A stretch of 64,000 nucleotides of DNA from Flavobacteriaceae bacterium D16. GTDB taxonomy: Bacteria > Bacteroidota > Bacteroidia > Flavobacteriales > Flavobacteriaceae. Positions 33,609 through 42,404 of this stretch are shown piece after piece (the stretch's first letter is position 1; each line of letters starts with the position of its first letter). A program made the position numbers and the translations under genes. A model generated the notes under the pieces. It saw only the letters and a list, made by a program, of their open reading frames with translations. It made no database searches and was not told the DNA's origin. Location: assembly GCA_021295155.1 (NCBI GenBank), contig JAJTJC010000036.1, positions 1,271,690-1,335,689 of the forward strand. Reading direction: 5' to 3'.

Positions 33609-34652
33609 ATGGAAATGAAGAAAAGAGATATCCGGGCATTAAGTAAAGAGGAACTACGAGGCTTCTTTGTGGAACAGGGAGATCAGGCTTTCCGTGGTAA
33701 CCAGGTGTATGAATGGTTATGGCAAAAGTCCGCCCACCGTTTCGAGGATATGACCAATATCTCCAAAGAAACCCGAAACAAACTCGATGAGCATTTTGTT
33801 ATCAACCATGTAGCTGTAGACCAATTGCAGCGAAGTGTTGATGGTACTATAAAGAATGCTATCAGACTGCATGATGGACTGCTTGTCGAATCCGTGCTAA
33901 TCCCTACGGATAAACGTTCGACCGCCTGTGTCTCTAGTCAGGTGGGTTGCAGCCTGGATTGTAAATTCTGCGCTACAGCGCGCTTAAAGCGCATGCGTAA
34001 CCTTAATCCGGATGAGATCTATGACCAGGTGGTGGCTATAGACAGGCAAAGCAGGCTTTATTGCGGACGACCGCTGAGCAATATCGTGTTTATGGGAATG
34101 GGTGAACCCCTGATGAATTACAGGAATGTACTTAAAGCTATTGAGAAAATCACCTCAAAAGAAGGGCTTGGTATGTCCCCCAAAAGAATAACCGTATCTA
34201 CCTCAGGAGTACCTAAAATTATCAAGAAAATGGCAGATGAGGGGGTCAGATTCAACCTGGCAGTATCCCTGCATTCTGCAATTGATGAAACGCGTACCTC
34301 GATTATGCCCTTTAATGAAAAAATGCCACTACAGGATTTACGCGAAGCCCTGGAGTATTGGTATCACAAGACCCGTAACAGAATTACCTATGAATATGTG
34401 GTCTGGGAAGGGGTAAATGATAAACAGGAGGATATTGAAGCACTTATCCGCTTTTGTCGTTTTGCCCCGGCTAAGGTTAACCTGATCCAATATAACCCTA
34501 TTGGCGAGGGTGAGTTCAGACAGGCCCCGGAACATGTTGTTAATCAATATCAGCAGTCGTTGGAAAAAGCGGGTATCACAGTTACCATAAGACGGTCAAG
34601 AGGCCAGGATATTGACGCAGCCTGTGGTCAATTGGCCAATAAATCCAAATGA
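33609..34652 (+). CDS. rlmN: Dual-specificity RNA methyltransferase (23S rRNA A2503 / tRNA A37)
   Basis: 347-residue radical-SAM enzyme. The cluster motif C-x3-C-x2-C is in GCSLDCKFCATAR near residue 116. The accessory catalytic cysteine is in the C-terminal IDAACGQLA near 340, and the family segment GMGEPLMNYRNVLKAI near 162 is present. The N-terminal HhH-like region begins RALSKEELRGFF. Starts M1 or M3 are equally possible. Confidence 0.96.
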   Translation: MEMKKRDIRALSKEELRGFFVEQGDQAFRGNQVYEWLWQKSAHRFEDMTNISKETRNKLDEHFVINHVAVDQLQRSVDGTIKNAIRLHDGLLVESVLIPTDKRSTACVSSQVGCSLDCKFCATARLKRMRNLNPDEIYDQVVAIDRQSRLYCGRPLSNIVFMGMGEPLMNYRNVLKAIEKITSKEGLGMSPKRITVSTSGVPKIIKKMADEGVRFNLAVSLHSAIDETRTSIMPFNEKMPLQDLREALEYWYHKTRNRITYEYVVWEGVNDKQEDIEALIRFCRFAPAKVNLIQYNPIGEGEFRQAPEHVVNQYQQSLEKAGITVTIRRSRGQDIDAACGQLANKSK

Positions 34653-34725
34653 GCAATTTCACGAATAACCAAGGTGTATTTTCCCTAATTTTACGGGACC
34701 TGAATAAAATGATTGGTCCATCGGT

Positions 34726-35703
34726 GTGAAGATAGTAGCCCAAATAAAAGAACCTGTTCTACAGGAAATGGAATTATTCGAACAGAAGTTCTATGATTCC
34801 ATGACCTCTAAGGTTGCCTTGCTCAATCGAATTACCTATTACATAGTCAATCGCAAGGGCAAGCAGATGCGCCCTATGTTTGTATTCCTCTGTGCCAAAT
34901 TGCTGAACGATGGGAAAGTTAATGAACGTACCTACAGAGGGGCTTCGGTAATTGAACTGATCCATACGGCCTCATTGGTGCATGATGATGTTGTGGACGA
35001 CAGCAATAAACGCCGGGGGTTTTTCTCTATCAATGCGCTTTGGAAAAACAAAATTGCGGTTCTTGTAGGCGATTATCTGCTTTCCAAGGGAATGCTGCTG
35101 TCTGTGGAAAGTGGAGATTTTGATTTACTTAAGATCATATCCGTTGCTATTCGGGAGATTAGTGAAGGCGAACTCTTGCAGCTTGAAAAGGCTCGTAGAC
35201 TGGATATCACCGAGGAGGTGTATTATGAGATTATCCGTCAGAAGACTGCCACACTCATTGCTGCATGCTGTTCACTAGGTGCAACTTCGGTAAAGCCTGA
35301 TTCTCCCCATGTGGAAACCTTCCGGAAATTTGGTGAACTCTGTGGAATGGCCTTTCAGATCAAAGATGATTTATTCGATTATGGGGAGGAGCGTATCGGA
35401 AAACCTACAGGGATCGATATCAAGGAGCAGAAAATGACCCTCCCGCTTATTTACGCACTCAATCATTCGACTAGCAAGGAACGGAAATGGTTGATCAATT
35501 CTGTGAAAAACCACAACCGGGATAAACAGAGAGTAAAAGAGGTCATAGCCTTTGTAAAGGAAAAAGGCGGTTTGGAATATGCAGAAATCAAGATGCATGA
35601 GTTTAAAGACCGGGCCCTGGCAATACTTACCCCTTATCCGGATTCACCTTACAAAGAGGCCTTAGATCTAATGCTGAACTATGTTGTGGAGCGAAAAAAG
35701 TAA
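34726..35703 (+). CDS. Polyprenyl diphosphate synthase (trans, long-chain)
   Basis: 325 residues from a GTG start. Class I prenyltransferase with both aspartate-rich motifs: HDDVVDDSNKRRG near residue 86 (first, DDxxD) and FQIKDDLFDYG near 210 (second). GKQMRPMFVFL near 43 is the IPP-binding region. It is of the heptaprenyl/octaprenyl-type that makes the menaquinone side chain; chain length cannot be read reliably. An imperfect -7 element TAATTTTA at 34686-34693 precedes it. Confidence 0.9.
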   Translation: MKIVAQIKEPVLQEMELFEQKFYDSMTSKVALLNRITYYIVNRKGKQMRPMFVFLCAKLLNDGKVNERTYRGASVIELIHTASLVHDDVVDDSNKRRGFFSINALWKNKIAVLVGDYLLSKGMLLSVESGDFDLLKIISVAIREISEGELLQLEKARRLDITEEVYYEIIRQKTATLIAACCSLGATSVKPDSPHVETFRKFGELCGMAFQIKDDLFDYGEERIGKPTGIDIKEQKMTLPLIYALNHSTSKERKWLINSVKNHNRDKQRVKEVIAFVKEKGGLEYAEIKMHEFKDRALAILTPYPDSPYKEALDLMLNYVVERKK

Positions 35704-35705
35704 AG

Positions 35706-35734
35706 TTATATAATTGAAAATCAAGATTATATAA
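35706..35734. other. AT-only inverted repeat before the ECF sigma gene
   Basis: TTATATAAT (35706-35714) and ATTATATAA (35726-35734), perfect 9-bp arms with an 11-base spacer, followed by T-rich sequence. It could be a weak terminator of the preceding gene or an operator for the sigma operon. Confidence 0.35.
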
Positions 35735-35797
35735 TATTTTTCAAAATCCAGGCAACTCTTTGTCCGCATTACTCGTCTATATTAATAGAGCACAAAT

Positions 35798-36370
35798 ATG
35801 AATCCTTTGAAGATCATTACTCTTTATAAGAACGAAAAGCTGTTGATCAGCAGGGCTGCTTCCGGGAACAGTCAGTCTCAACGACTGATCTATGAGCACT
35901 ATGCTCCGAAAATGTTAAGTGTATGCAGGCAATATATCCGGGATCTGCAGTTTGCTGAAGATGTGATGGTGCAAGGATTTGTAAAGGTATTCCGAAACTT
36001 GAAAAACTTCAGGAATGAGGGAAGCTTTGAAGGCTGGATCAGGCGAATCATGGTCCGTGAAGCAATAGATTACCTGAGAAAAAGGCAATTTGTGGTCTTT
36101 GACGAGGAAGTTATGGATAAACGCCCGCCTGCAAAGGTTGATGTATCTACCTCTTTGGAAGTAGAAGAAATCCAGGCCGTAATCGATTCCCTTCCGGAGG
36201 GATATAGAATGGTTTTTGTTCTATATGCCATAGAAGGTTACAAGCATCAGGAGATCGCAGAAATGTTGGAGATTACAGAAAGCACCTCCAAATCGCAATT
36301 GTATAAAGCGAGGAAAGTATTACAGGAAAAATTGGCAGCACAAAACCGATTAGGGTATGGCACCAGATAA
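35798..36370 (+). CDS. ECF-type RNA polymerase sigma-70 factor
   Basis: 190 residues. Region 2 is seen in RLIYEHYAPKMLSVCRQYIR and the following AEDVMVQGFVKVFRNLKNFR (DAEDLLQETFLKVF-like). Region 4 (about residues 125-180) contains DSLPEGYRMVFVLYAIEGYK, followed by the helix-turn-helix HQEIAEMLEITESTSKSQLY. No region 1 or 3, as expected for group 4. The stop lies beyond the start of the next gene (14-base overlap), so the next gene is coupled and likely the regulator of this sigma factor. Confidence 0.95.
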   Translation: MNPLKIITLYKNEKLLISRAASGNSQSQRLIYEHYAPKMLSVCRQYIRDLQFAEDVMVQGFVKVFRNLKNFRNEGSFEGWIRRIMVREAIDYLRKRQFVVFDEEVMDKRPPAKVDVSTSLEVEEIQAVIDSLPEGYRMVFVLYAIEGYKHQEIAEMLEITESTSKSQLYKARKVLQEKLAAQNRLGYGTR

Positions 36371-37118
36371 GTTTGAACAGTACGTAAAGGAGAAAATGAG
36401 GCAGAGGGAAATTACTCCCTCAGATGAGGCCTGGAACAAAATAGCTGGGCAGTTGCCTGATAAGGAAGAAAAGAGGAAAAGACCCCTAGTTTGGTATAGT
36501 ATTGCAGCAAGTTTTGTTGGGATACTGATAATTACCCTCTACTTTACCCAGTCTACAAAACCAGTATTGGAATCACCTGAGCAGATAGTGGCAACCGAAG
36601 AAAATGCGGATGAAACTAATGTAAAAGACGAATTGCCAGTTATAGGGACTCCGGAAGCAGAACAGCCAGAAATATTGGCAGTAACCCCTGATTTGCAGGA
36701 AGGTAGCAGGGAAGAAGGTTTGGATCCCGATAAGGAAATGATCCCTATGCCAGTAGAAGAAGAACTCGCTTCAATGGATGTGAATTCTGAATCCGAACAG
36801 AACATACCGCCCGGGGAAATGCAGCTGAAAGAAGAGTTGATCATTCAAGCAAAGATTACTGAGGTTGTAGCAGAAGTGCGATTATTGGAACTGAATAATG
36901 ATGCACTTACCAGAATGGAGGTAGATTCACTTTTGAGAAAAGCTCAGGGTGAGTTGTTACAGGAGCAGATTTTTATGGAGGATAGATCCGTGGATGCAAT
37001 GGCCCTCCTGAATGAAGTGGAGGATGAGCTAGACAGGTCTTTGAGGGACCAGATATTCGACCGACTTAAATCGGGATTTAATAAAGTCAGGACCGCGGTA
37101 GCCGATAGAAATAACTAA
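36357..37118 (+). CDS. Single-pass membrane protein, probable anti-sigma factor
   Basis: 253 residues, no recognised named family. Residues 1-43 are charged and cytoplasmic (DKFEQYVKEKMRQREITPSD, a pattern seen in Bacteroidota anti-sigma proteins), one membrane helix lies at about 45-64 (PLVWYSIAASFVGILIITLY), and an acidic, Glu-rich periplasmic part follows. The coding overlap with the sigma gene and the topology (cytoplasmic N-terminus, membrane helix, outer domain) support an anti-sigma role. There is no zinc anti-sigma motif or FecR domain. Confidence 0.7.
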   Translation: MAPDKFEQYVKEKMRQREITPSDEAWNKIAGQLPDKEEKRKRPLVWYSIAASFVGILIITLYFTQSTKPVLESPEQIVATEENADETNVKDELPVIGTPEAEQPEILAVTPDLQEGSREEGLDPDKEMIPMPVEEELASMDVNSESEQNIPPGEMQLKEELIIQAKITEVVAEVRLLELNNDALTRMEVDSLLRKAQGELLQEQIFMEDRSVDAMALLNEVEDELDRSLRDQIFDRLKSGFNKVRTAVADRNN

Positions 37119-37208
37119 AAGATAACCCCTAAAAACAGTAGTAAAAGCCATCATCCCGTCAACAGGATGCAGGAGGAGTATATTCATCAATCATCTAAAA
37201 TCAAAACC

Positions 37209-38276
37209 ATGAAAGCAATTACCAGACAAATCCTTTTAGCCATGTTCCTTTTAGTTGGGACAACGGCCTTAGCACAGGAAGACTATCAGAACAAGGTTAC
37301 TAAACTTGAGAAACAGAAGGAGCAAATTACCTTGCAGGAAAAAGAAGCCCTGAAAGAAGAAGTTAAAACCATAACCACGAGACTGGAGCGCGGTGAGATT
37401 ACCGAAGATAAGGCTCGGGAATTGAAAGAAGAGGCAGCCAGAAAAAGAGCGATGAATATTGAAGATCGAATAGCCATAATCGATAATCAAATCGCACTGC
37501 TTAAACGCAATAAAGGCGAGGTGCTGGAAGCTAAAAAGGAGATATCCATAATTGAAGATGGGGTGGGCCTTAGTATTAATGTTGGGGATGAAGCGCTACA
37601 GCTGTTTAGCAATAAAGGTAAAGTGCCAGTATACGACAAAAGGACCTATTCCGATTTTGTTATAGCCTTCGGGTTAAATAATGCGATTATTGACGGCAGT
37701 TCCTTAGAAGATTCACCCTATGAAATAGGCGGAAGCCGTTTCTTTGAAATTGGTTGGTCTTGGAGAACACGTGTCTTTAAAAACTCGAATTTTTTAAGAC
37801 TTCACTATGGATTTTCATTTCAGAACAACGGTTTGAAGTCTAAGAATAATCAATATTTCGTTGTGGATGAAAATGGGAATGTGTCCCAGGAAGAATTTGA
37901 GTTCGATTTAAGAAAATCAAAGTTTCGAATGGATAATTTGGTGTTTCCTGTTTACCTCGAGTTTGGTCCCTCCAAAAGGAAAGAGTATGCCAATAAAATC
38001 AGATTTTCCATTGAGGATCAATTTAGAATTGGACTTGGAGGATATTGGGGATTCAATACCAGTGCAAGGCAAAAGCTTAAATACACCAGAAATGGCCAGG
38101 ACGTAAAGGATAAACTAATTGGAGGATATAATACCAGCAACTTCGTATATGGACTAAGTGCCTATGCGGGGGTAGGCGGAGTCTTATTGTACATCAAGTA
38201 CGACCTGAATCCGATCTTTGATGACGCCGTTGTTGAGCAGCGCAATATATCCCTTGGATTGCGATTCGATCTGTAA
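37209..38276 (+). CDS. Outer-membrane protein with N-terminal coiled coil and beta-barrel
   Basis: 355 residues from the ATG at 37209 (signal peptide MKAITRQILLAMFLLVGTTALAQ); an in-frame ATG at 37167 lacks this signal placement. Residues ~25-105 are a Lys/Glu-rich coiled coil (KLEKQKEQITLQEKEALKEE), then a Gly-rich linker. Residues ~145-355 show the alternating aromatic pattern of a porin-like barrel (FFEIGWSWRTRVF, FVYGLSAYAGVGG) ending FDL, with a terminal Leu. It follows the sigma/anti-sigma pair after 90 bases and may be their target. Confidence 0.65.
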   Translation: MKAITRQILLAMFLLVGTTALAQEDYQNKVTKLEKQKEQITLQEKEALKEEVKTITTRLERGEITEDKARELKEEAARKRAMNIEDRIAIIDNQIALLKRNKGEVLEAKKEISIIEDGVGLSINVGDEALQLFSNKGKVPVYDKRTYSDFVIAFGLNNAIIDGSSLEDSPYEIGGSRFFEIGWSWRTRVFKNSNFLRLHYGFSFQNNGLKSKNNQYFVVDENGNVSQEEFEFDLRKSKFRMDNLVFPVYLEFGPSKRKEYANKIRFSIEDQFRIGLGGYWGFNTSARQKLKYTRNGQDVKDKLIGGYNTSNFVYGLSAYAGVGGVLLYIKYDLNPIFDDAVVEQRNISLGLRFDL

Positions 38277-38298
38277 GGAAAGCTTCTTGGAATTCAAT

Positions 38299-38350
38299 TG
38301 CCTTTCCCATGAAACCAAACTATGTCTGGTTTCAATGGGAGAGGCATTTT
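38299..38350. terminator. Long bidirectional terminator hairpin
   Basis: TGCCTTTCCCAT then GAAACCA (38299-38317) pairs with TGGTTTC (38327-38333), a bulged A, then ATGGGAGAGGCA (38335-38346): about 19 bp with one wobble, followed by four T. It lies between convergent genes. Confidence 0.75.
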
Positions 38351-38353
38351 GCT

Positions 38354-38605
38354 TTAACCTAAGCGATCTTTCAGGGCCTGTTTCATTTCAGTAGTAAAGT
38401 CTTCTTTAAAAAACCCTCTTTTGCAGTGTCCGCATTCTGCCAGTAAATTTGTTCCCAGACGGTATACGGGTATCCAGAATATGTGAATAAAGTTTGCCGT
38501 ACTACTGGCCGTTAACTGTCCGCGGCTGCCACAATGAGGGCAGCTTACACCAGAAAGGGCAACAGTTCTTGTTTTTCCAGGTCTCGTGCCAAAAAACAAA
38601 ATCAT
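38354..38605 (-). CDS. Small zinc-ribbon protein
   Basis: 83 residues. Two CxxC pairs form a zinc ribbon: CPHCGSRG near residue 22 and CGHCKRGFF near 58. The hydrophobic stretch between them (IHIFWIPVYRLGT) might contact membrane. Homologous small proteins are annotated only as zinc-ribbon family. Convergent with the preceding beta-barrel gene. Confidence 0.75.
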   Translation of the reverse strand: MILFFGTRPGKTRTVALSGVSCPHCGSRGQLTASSTANFIHIFWIPVYRLGTNLLAECGHCKRGFFKEDFTTEMKQALKDRLG

Positions 38606-38666
38606 GGGTTTTATTTTAATTGTCCTTCTAATTTAAGCAATCGGGATAATATTATAACTCAAAGCT

Positions 38667-38696
38667 TTTGCAAAGAGCCGCTATTTTTTACCTTTA
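38667..38696 (+). promoter_or_regulatory. Promoter of dnaG
   Basis: TTTG (38667-38670), 18 bases, TACCTTTA (38689-38696), one mismatch to TAnnTTTG. The start lies near 38703, about 15 bases before the TTG start codon. Confidence 0.5.
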
Positions 38697-38717
38697 ACCG
38701 TTACACATTTATTTCAA

Positions 38718-40694
38718 TTGATCTCAAAATTGACCATAGACCAGGTATATGAAACCTCTCGCGTAGAAGAGGTGATCGGCGATTTTGTACAGTTGAAGAA
38801 ATCCGGTTCTAATTTCAAAGGGCTAAGTCCATTCACGGATGAACGTACTCCCAGTTTTATGGTTTCGCCGGTAAAGCAAATCTGGAAGGATTTCAGTAGT
38901 GGAAAAGGAGGCAATGTAGTGGCCTTCCTGATGGAGCATGAGCATTTTACTTATCCGGAGGCTATCCGATACCTCGCGAAAAAGTACCAGATAGAAATTG
39001 AAGAGACTGAACAAACTGATGAACAGAAGGAAAAGGCCAATGAAAGGGAGAGTATGTACCTGGTCTCCGAATATGCGCGGGAATTCTTTTCAAAATCGCT
39101 ATGGGAAACAGAGGCAGGAAAAGCCATTGGGTTAAGTTATTTCAAGGAACGGGGTTTTAGTGAAGAGACCATAAGAAATTTTGGATTGGGCTATAGCCCC
39201 GATCAATGGGATGCTTTTACCACTGCCGCCCTGGAAAAGGGTTATCAGTTAGACTATCTTGAAAAGACAGGTTTAACCATTGTAAAGGAAGACGGTTCAC
39301 AACCCAACAAGAAGAAGACCTTTGATCGCTTTAAAGGCCGGGTAATGTTCCCCATACATTCCATGAGTGGCAGGGTACTGGGCTTTGGAGGCCGAATCCT
39401 GGCCAATAATGTCCGAGCGGCCAAATACCTGAATTCCCCGGAAAGCGATATTTATCATAAGAGTAAGGTTCTGTACGGGATCCATTTTGCCAAACAGGCA
39501 ATTGCCAAAGAAGATAATTGCTACCTGGTTGAAGGATATACTGATGTTATTCAAATGTACCAGCGGGGTATCCATAATGTTGTTGCTTCCAGTGGTACTG
39601 CCCTTACCCCTGAGCAAATCCGTCTGATCAACCGTTTAACCCAGAATATCACGGTGCTCTTCGATGGAGATGCGGCAGGTTTGAGGGCTTCACTAAGGGG
39701 GATTGACCTGATTTTGGAACAGGGGATGAATGTCAAGGTATGCCTCTTCCCGGAAGGGGAAGATCCGGATAGCTTTACCAAGCAGAATACTTATGAAGAA
39801 GTCATCCTGTATCTGGAATCTAATGCACAGGATTTTATACAGTTTAAAACCTCCCTGCTTGCAGAAGATGCTGCCAGGGATCCAATAAAACGCGCAGATA
39901 CTATACGGGATATCGTGAATAGTATAGCTAAGATACCGGATCGCATTAAGAAAGAGGTGTATATACAGGAATGTGCCCGTATCATGAATATCTCGGAAGC
40001 CGTTCTTTTCAATACCCTGGCGCAGGTAGATAAAAAGAATTATGGCGAGGTACAGCGGCAACTCAAGCAGCAAAAGTCATTTGCTGTAGTCAAGAACAGC
40101 GAGTTGCAGGAAAAGGTAAATGTGCAATTTGAGTTGGAAAAGAAAATCATAGAAATGCTACTGCTATACGGGAACCAGGAGCAGGAGTTTGAGGACCTTA
40201 TACTGAAAGAAAATGATTCGGGAGAGTTGGAGTTGCAACCTGAACAGGCGGTGTCTAAGGTTTACGAAAAGGTGTATCTGGCCCTACAGGAAGATGAAAT
40301 TGATTTCACTCATGAGGAGTTCAGGAAGATATATTATCGCCTTATGGAAGAATTGAGTAAGGAGGATCAATTTTCCTTAAATACATTTTTGTCTTACCTG
40401 GACAAAGACCTTTTGGAGGCAGTATCTTCCATATTGATGGATGAGGAAAAGTACGAGCTGCATCATTGGGAACGTAAGGATATCTACCCTAAAGAAAAGG
40501 AAAATGCGATTGCCCAGTTGGTGAGCGAGACCATTCTTACCCTGCGTTGTTTCCTGATTAAAAGGAGAATAGAGGACCTGCAGAAAAATACCGAAGCCGA
40601 AAATGAAGATAACCGGGAAATACTGGAGGAAATAATGCTATACTTACAGCTGAATAAATTATTGAACACCAAATTAAATAGGGTGCTCTCCTAA
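38718..40694 (+). CDS. dnaG: DNA primase
   Basis: 658 residues from a TTG start opening MISKLTIDQVYETSRVEEVI. Synthesises RNA primers at the fork. The TOPRIM polymerase core is intact (YLVEGYTDVIQMYQRG near residue 273, LFDGDAAGLRAS near 313), and the long C-terminal part should bind DnaB. The N-terminal zinc-binding domain is preserved in shape but lacks its zinc ligands: Ser37, Thr40, Asp58 and Ser61 stand where E. coli DnaG has Cys40, His43, Cys61 and Cys64. The glycine-rich GKGGNVV end is kept. This is a zinc-free primase by sequence, and I cannot tell whether it is lineage-wide. Confidence 0.95.
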   Translation: MISKLTIDQVYETSRVEEVIGDFVQLKKSGSNFKGLSPFTDERTPSFMVSPVKQIWKDFSSGKGGNVVAFLMEHEHFTYPEAIRYLAKKYQIEIEETEQTDEQKEKANERESMYLVSEYAREFFSKSLWETEAGKAIGLSYFKERGFSEETIRNFGLGYSPDQWDAFTTAALEKGYQLDYLEKTGLTIVKEDGSQPNKKKTFDRFKGRVMFPIHSMSGRVLGFGGRILANNVRAAKYLNSPESDIYHKSKVLYGIHFAKQAIAKEDNCYLVEGYTDVIQMYQRGIHNVVASSGTALTPEQIRLINRLTQNITVLFDGDAAGLRASLRGIDLILEQGMNVKVCLFPEGEDPDSFTKQNTYEEVILYLESNAQDFIQFKTSLLAEDAARDPIKRADTIRDIVNSIAKIPDRIKKEVYIQECARIMNISEAVLFNTLAQVDKKNYGEVQRQLKQQKSFAVVKNSELQEKVNVQFELEKKIIEMLLLYGNQEQEFEDLILKENDSGELELQPEQAVSKVYEKVYLALQEDEIDFTHEEFRKIYYRLMEELSKEDQFSLNTFLSYLDKDLLEAVSSILMDEEKYELHHWERKDIYPKEKENAIAQLVSETILTLRCFLIKRRIEDLQKNTEAENEDNREILEEIMLYLQLNKLLNTKLNRVLS

Positions 40695-40702
40695 TGGAAA
40701 TC

Positions 40703-40732
40703 AAAAAACCCAGCCATTTGGCTGGGTTTTTT
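40703..40732. terminator. Bidirectional terminator after dnaG
   Basis: CCCAGCCA / TGGCTGGG with flanking A-run and T-run, loop of two T. It lies between convergent dnaG and the response regulator gene. Confidence 0.9.
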
Positions 40733-40754
40733 ATTCTATGCAGCATACAATACA

Positions 40755-41384
40755 CTAATAGAGCTCAAGGGCTTTCGCCTGCTGGAGCAAATCTACCAGA
40801 TTGTCCACATTCAGTTTCTTCATTAAACGAGCCTTGTAAGTACTTACTGTTTTCTCGTTGAGATTTAGGCCCTGGGCAACCTCCTTATTTCGCTTACCGC
40901 TGGCAAGCATTTTTAAGACTTCTACTTCTCGTGTAGACAATTTCCGGAAGAACCTTCTTGGCTTTTGGGTGCCTTCATCAAATGCCAGACGTTGGGCGAG
41001 TTCATTGGTGATGAACATCTTCCCTTCGTTTACCTTTCTGAGGGCCGTTACTACATAATCCAGGTCAGCCGTTTTGGAAAGATAACCAAAAGCACCGGCC
41101 CTAATAGTACTGAGGGCATAAACATCCTCAGATTGTCCGCTGAATATCAGTACTTTCACTTCGGGAAACTCTTGTTTAATCTTTCGAATGGTTGCTATTC
41201 CGTTAATTTCCGGAATATCCAGTTCTAGTAAAACTACATCGGGAGCAACCTTTTTGAGTGATTGGAACAATTCTGTAGTAGTTCCAACATCATCAAGAAT
41301 CTCAAAACCTTCTGTAGTACTAAGTATGTTGCGGATTCCCAGACGAACTATGGGGTGGTTGTCCGCAATTACAACTTTGATCAT
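40755..41384 (-). CDS. NarL/LuxR-type response regulator with altered phospho-acceptor
   Basis: 209 residues. Receiver domain at residues 1-120 (VVIADNHPIVR; switch Ser82 in IFSGQS; Lys104 in GYLSK) and a LuxR helix-turn-helix at 145-205 (KLSTREVEVLKMLASGKRNK and KTVSTYKARLMKKLNV). At the position of the phospho-accepting Asp the sequence is LLELDIPEING, so Glu54 replaces Asp, and Asn9 stands for the second acidic metal ligand. Glu often mimics aspartyl-phosphate, so the protein may be constitutively active or respond without phosphotransfer. No partner histidine kinase is adjacent. Confidence 0.9.
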   Translation of the reverse strand: MIKVVIADNHPIVRLGIRNILSTTEGFEILDDVGTTTELFQSLKKVAPDVVLLELDIPEINGIATIRKIKQEFPEVKVLIFSGQSEDVYALSTIRAGAFGYLSKTADLDYVVTALRKVNEGKMFITNELAQRLAFDEGTQKPRRFFRKLSTREVEVLKMLASGKRNKEVAQGLNLNEKTVSTYKARLMKKLNVDNLVDLLQQAKALELY

Positions 41385-41549
41385 TTTGTGGGTTGATTTC
41401 TAGATTTTATCTTATATAATGAGGCTAGGGCTTCCTCGGAATATAAGATATATAATCTAATTAGCTAAACAAAATTGGCTAAATTTTGAGGATATATCCC
41501 AATTTTTCCTACAATATTCGAGGTAAAAGCCTGATTCATAGGTAAGAGG

Positions 41550-42338
41550 TCACTTTAGCGCTTCCGGAATCTCACAAACCGGGATAGGAACCATTTTATG
41601 TTGGTTCATTTTGTTATAGCGTATGTAAATTTCAAACACCTTTTTTTCTCTAGCTGTGAAGTCTTTCGCTGATTTGCCCTGATCTTTCATTTTCATAGCC
41701 CATTCAAGTTCAGGATATGAAGCCCCGATCTGATCTTCATCCGTTCGGTTATCACCCCAAAGGCCATCTGTTGGTGGAGCGGTCATGATAGATTCAATAA
41801 TACCCAGTTGCGCCCCAACTTCATATACTTCAGTCTTAAGCAGGTCTGCTATGGGGCTGAGGTCCACACCTCCATCCCCATATTTGGTATAAAAACCTAT
41901 CCCAAAGTCTTCTACCTTGTTGCCGGTACCGGCCACCAGATACTTTTTAAGGGCTGCGAAATAATATAGCGTAGTCATACGGAGGCGGGCCCTCGTATTG
42001 GCCAGTGACATAAAACGTTCCTCCTCGTTGTCAACAGGAGGCATGCTTGAAACAAAACTGTCAAAAATAGGAGTCAGATTTACCGGCTCCCGACTTACAT
42101 TGGGAAAGTTTTCCTGAAGCCAGTTAATGTGTTCATCGGCACGGTTAACCTGATTTTCGCCCTGATGTATGGGCATCTCAACACATAGGAGGTCCAAGCC
42201 TGTTTTGGCACAAAGTGTTGATGTTACTGCGGAATCAATACCTCCTGATACCCCAATAACAAAGCCCTTGATCCCAGCGTTATTTGCGTAACTTTTTAAC
42301 CAGTCAACAATATGATCAACAACTTTTTCCGTTTGCAT
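41550..42338 (-). CDS. nadE: Ammonia-dependent NAD+ synthetase
   Basis: 262 residues, the short form without a glutaminase domain, so ammonia is the nitrogen source. The ATP-pyrophosphatase loop is GVSGGIDSAVTS near residue 28. Further marks are GTGNKVEDFGIGFYTKYGDG near 136, DLSPIADLLKTEVYEV near 155, and PTDGLWGDNRTDEDQIG near 188. Makes NAD+ from nicotinic acid adenine dinucleotide. Divergent from gldB. Confidence 0.95.
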   Translation of the reverse strand: MQTEKVVDHIVDWLKSYANNAGIKGFVIGVSGGIDSAVTSTLCAKTGLDLLCVEMPIHQGENQVNRADEHINWLQENFPNVSREPVNLTPIFDSFVSSMPPVDNEEERFMSLANTRARLRMTTLYYFAALKKYLVAGTGNKVEDFGIGFYTKYGDGGVDLSPIADLLKTEVYEVGAQLGIIESIMTAPPTDGLWGDNRTDEDQIGASYPELEWAMKMKDQGKSAKDFTAREKKVFEIYIRYNKMNQHKMVPIPVCEIPEALK

Positions 42339-42404
42339 ACGTCTCTATATTAATAATGAATGCCTTAAATTTACCCCCGTAAAAATAGGGCCACAGGGTC
42401 GAAA

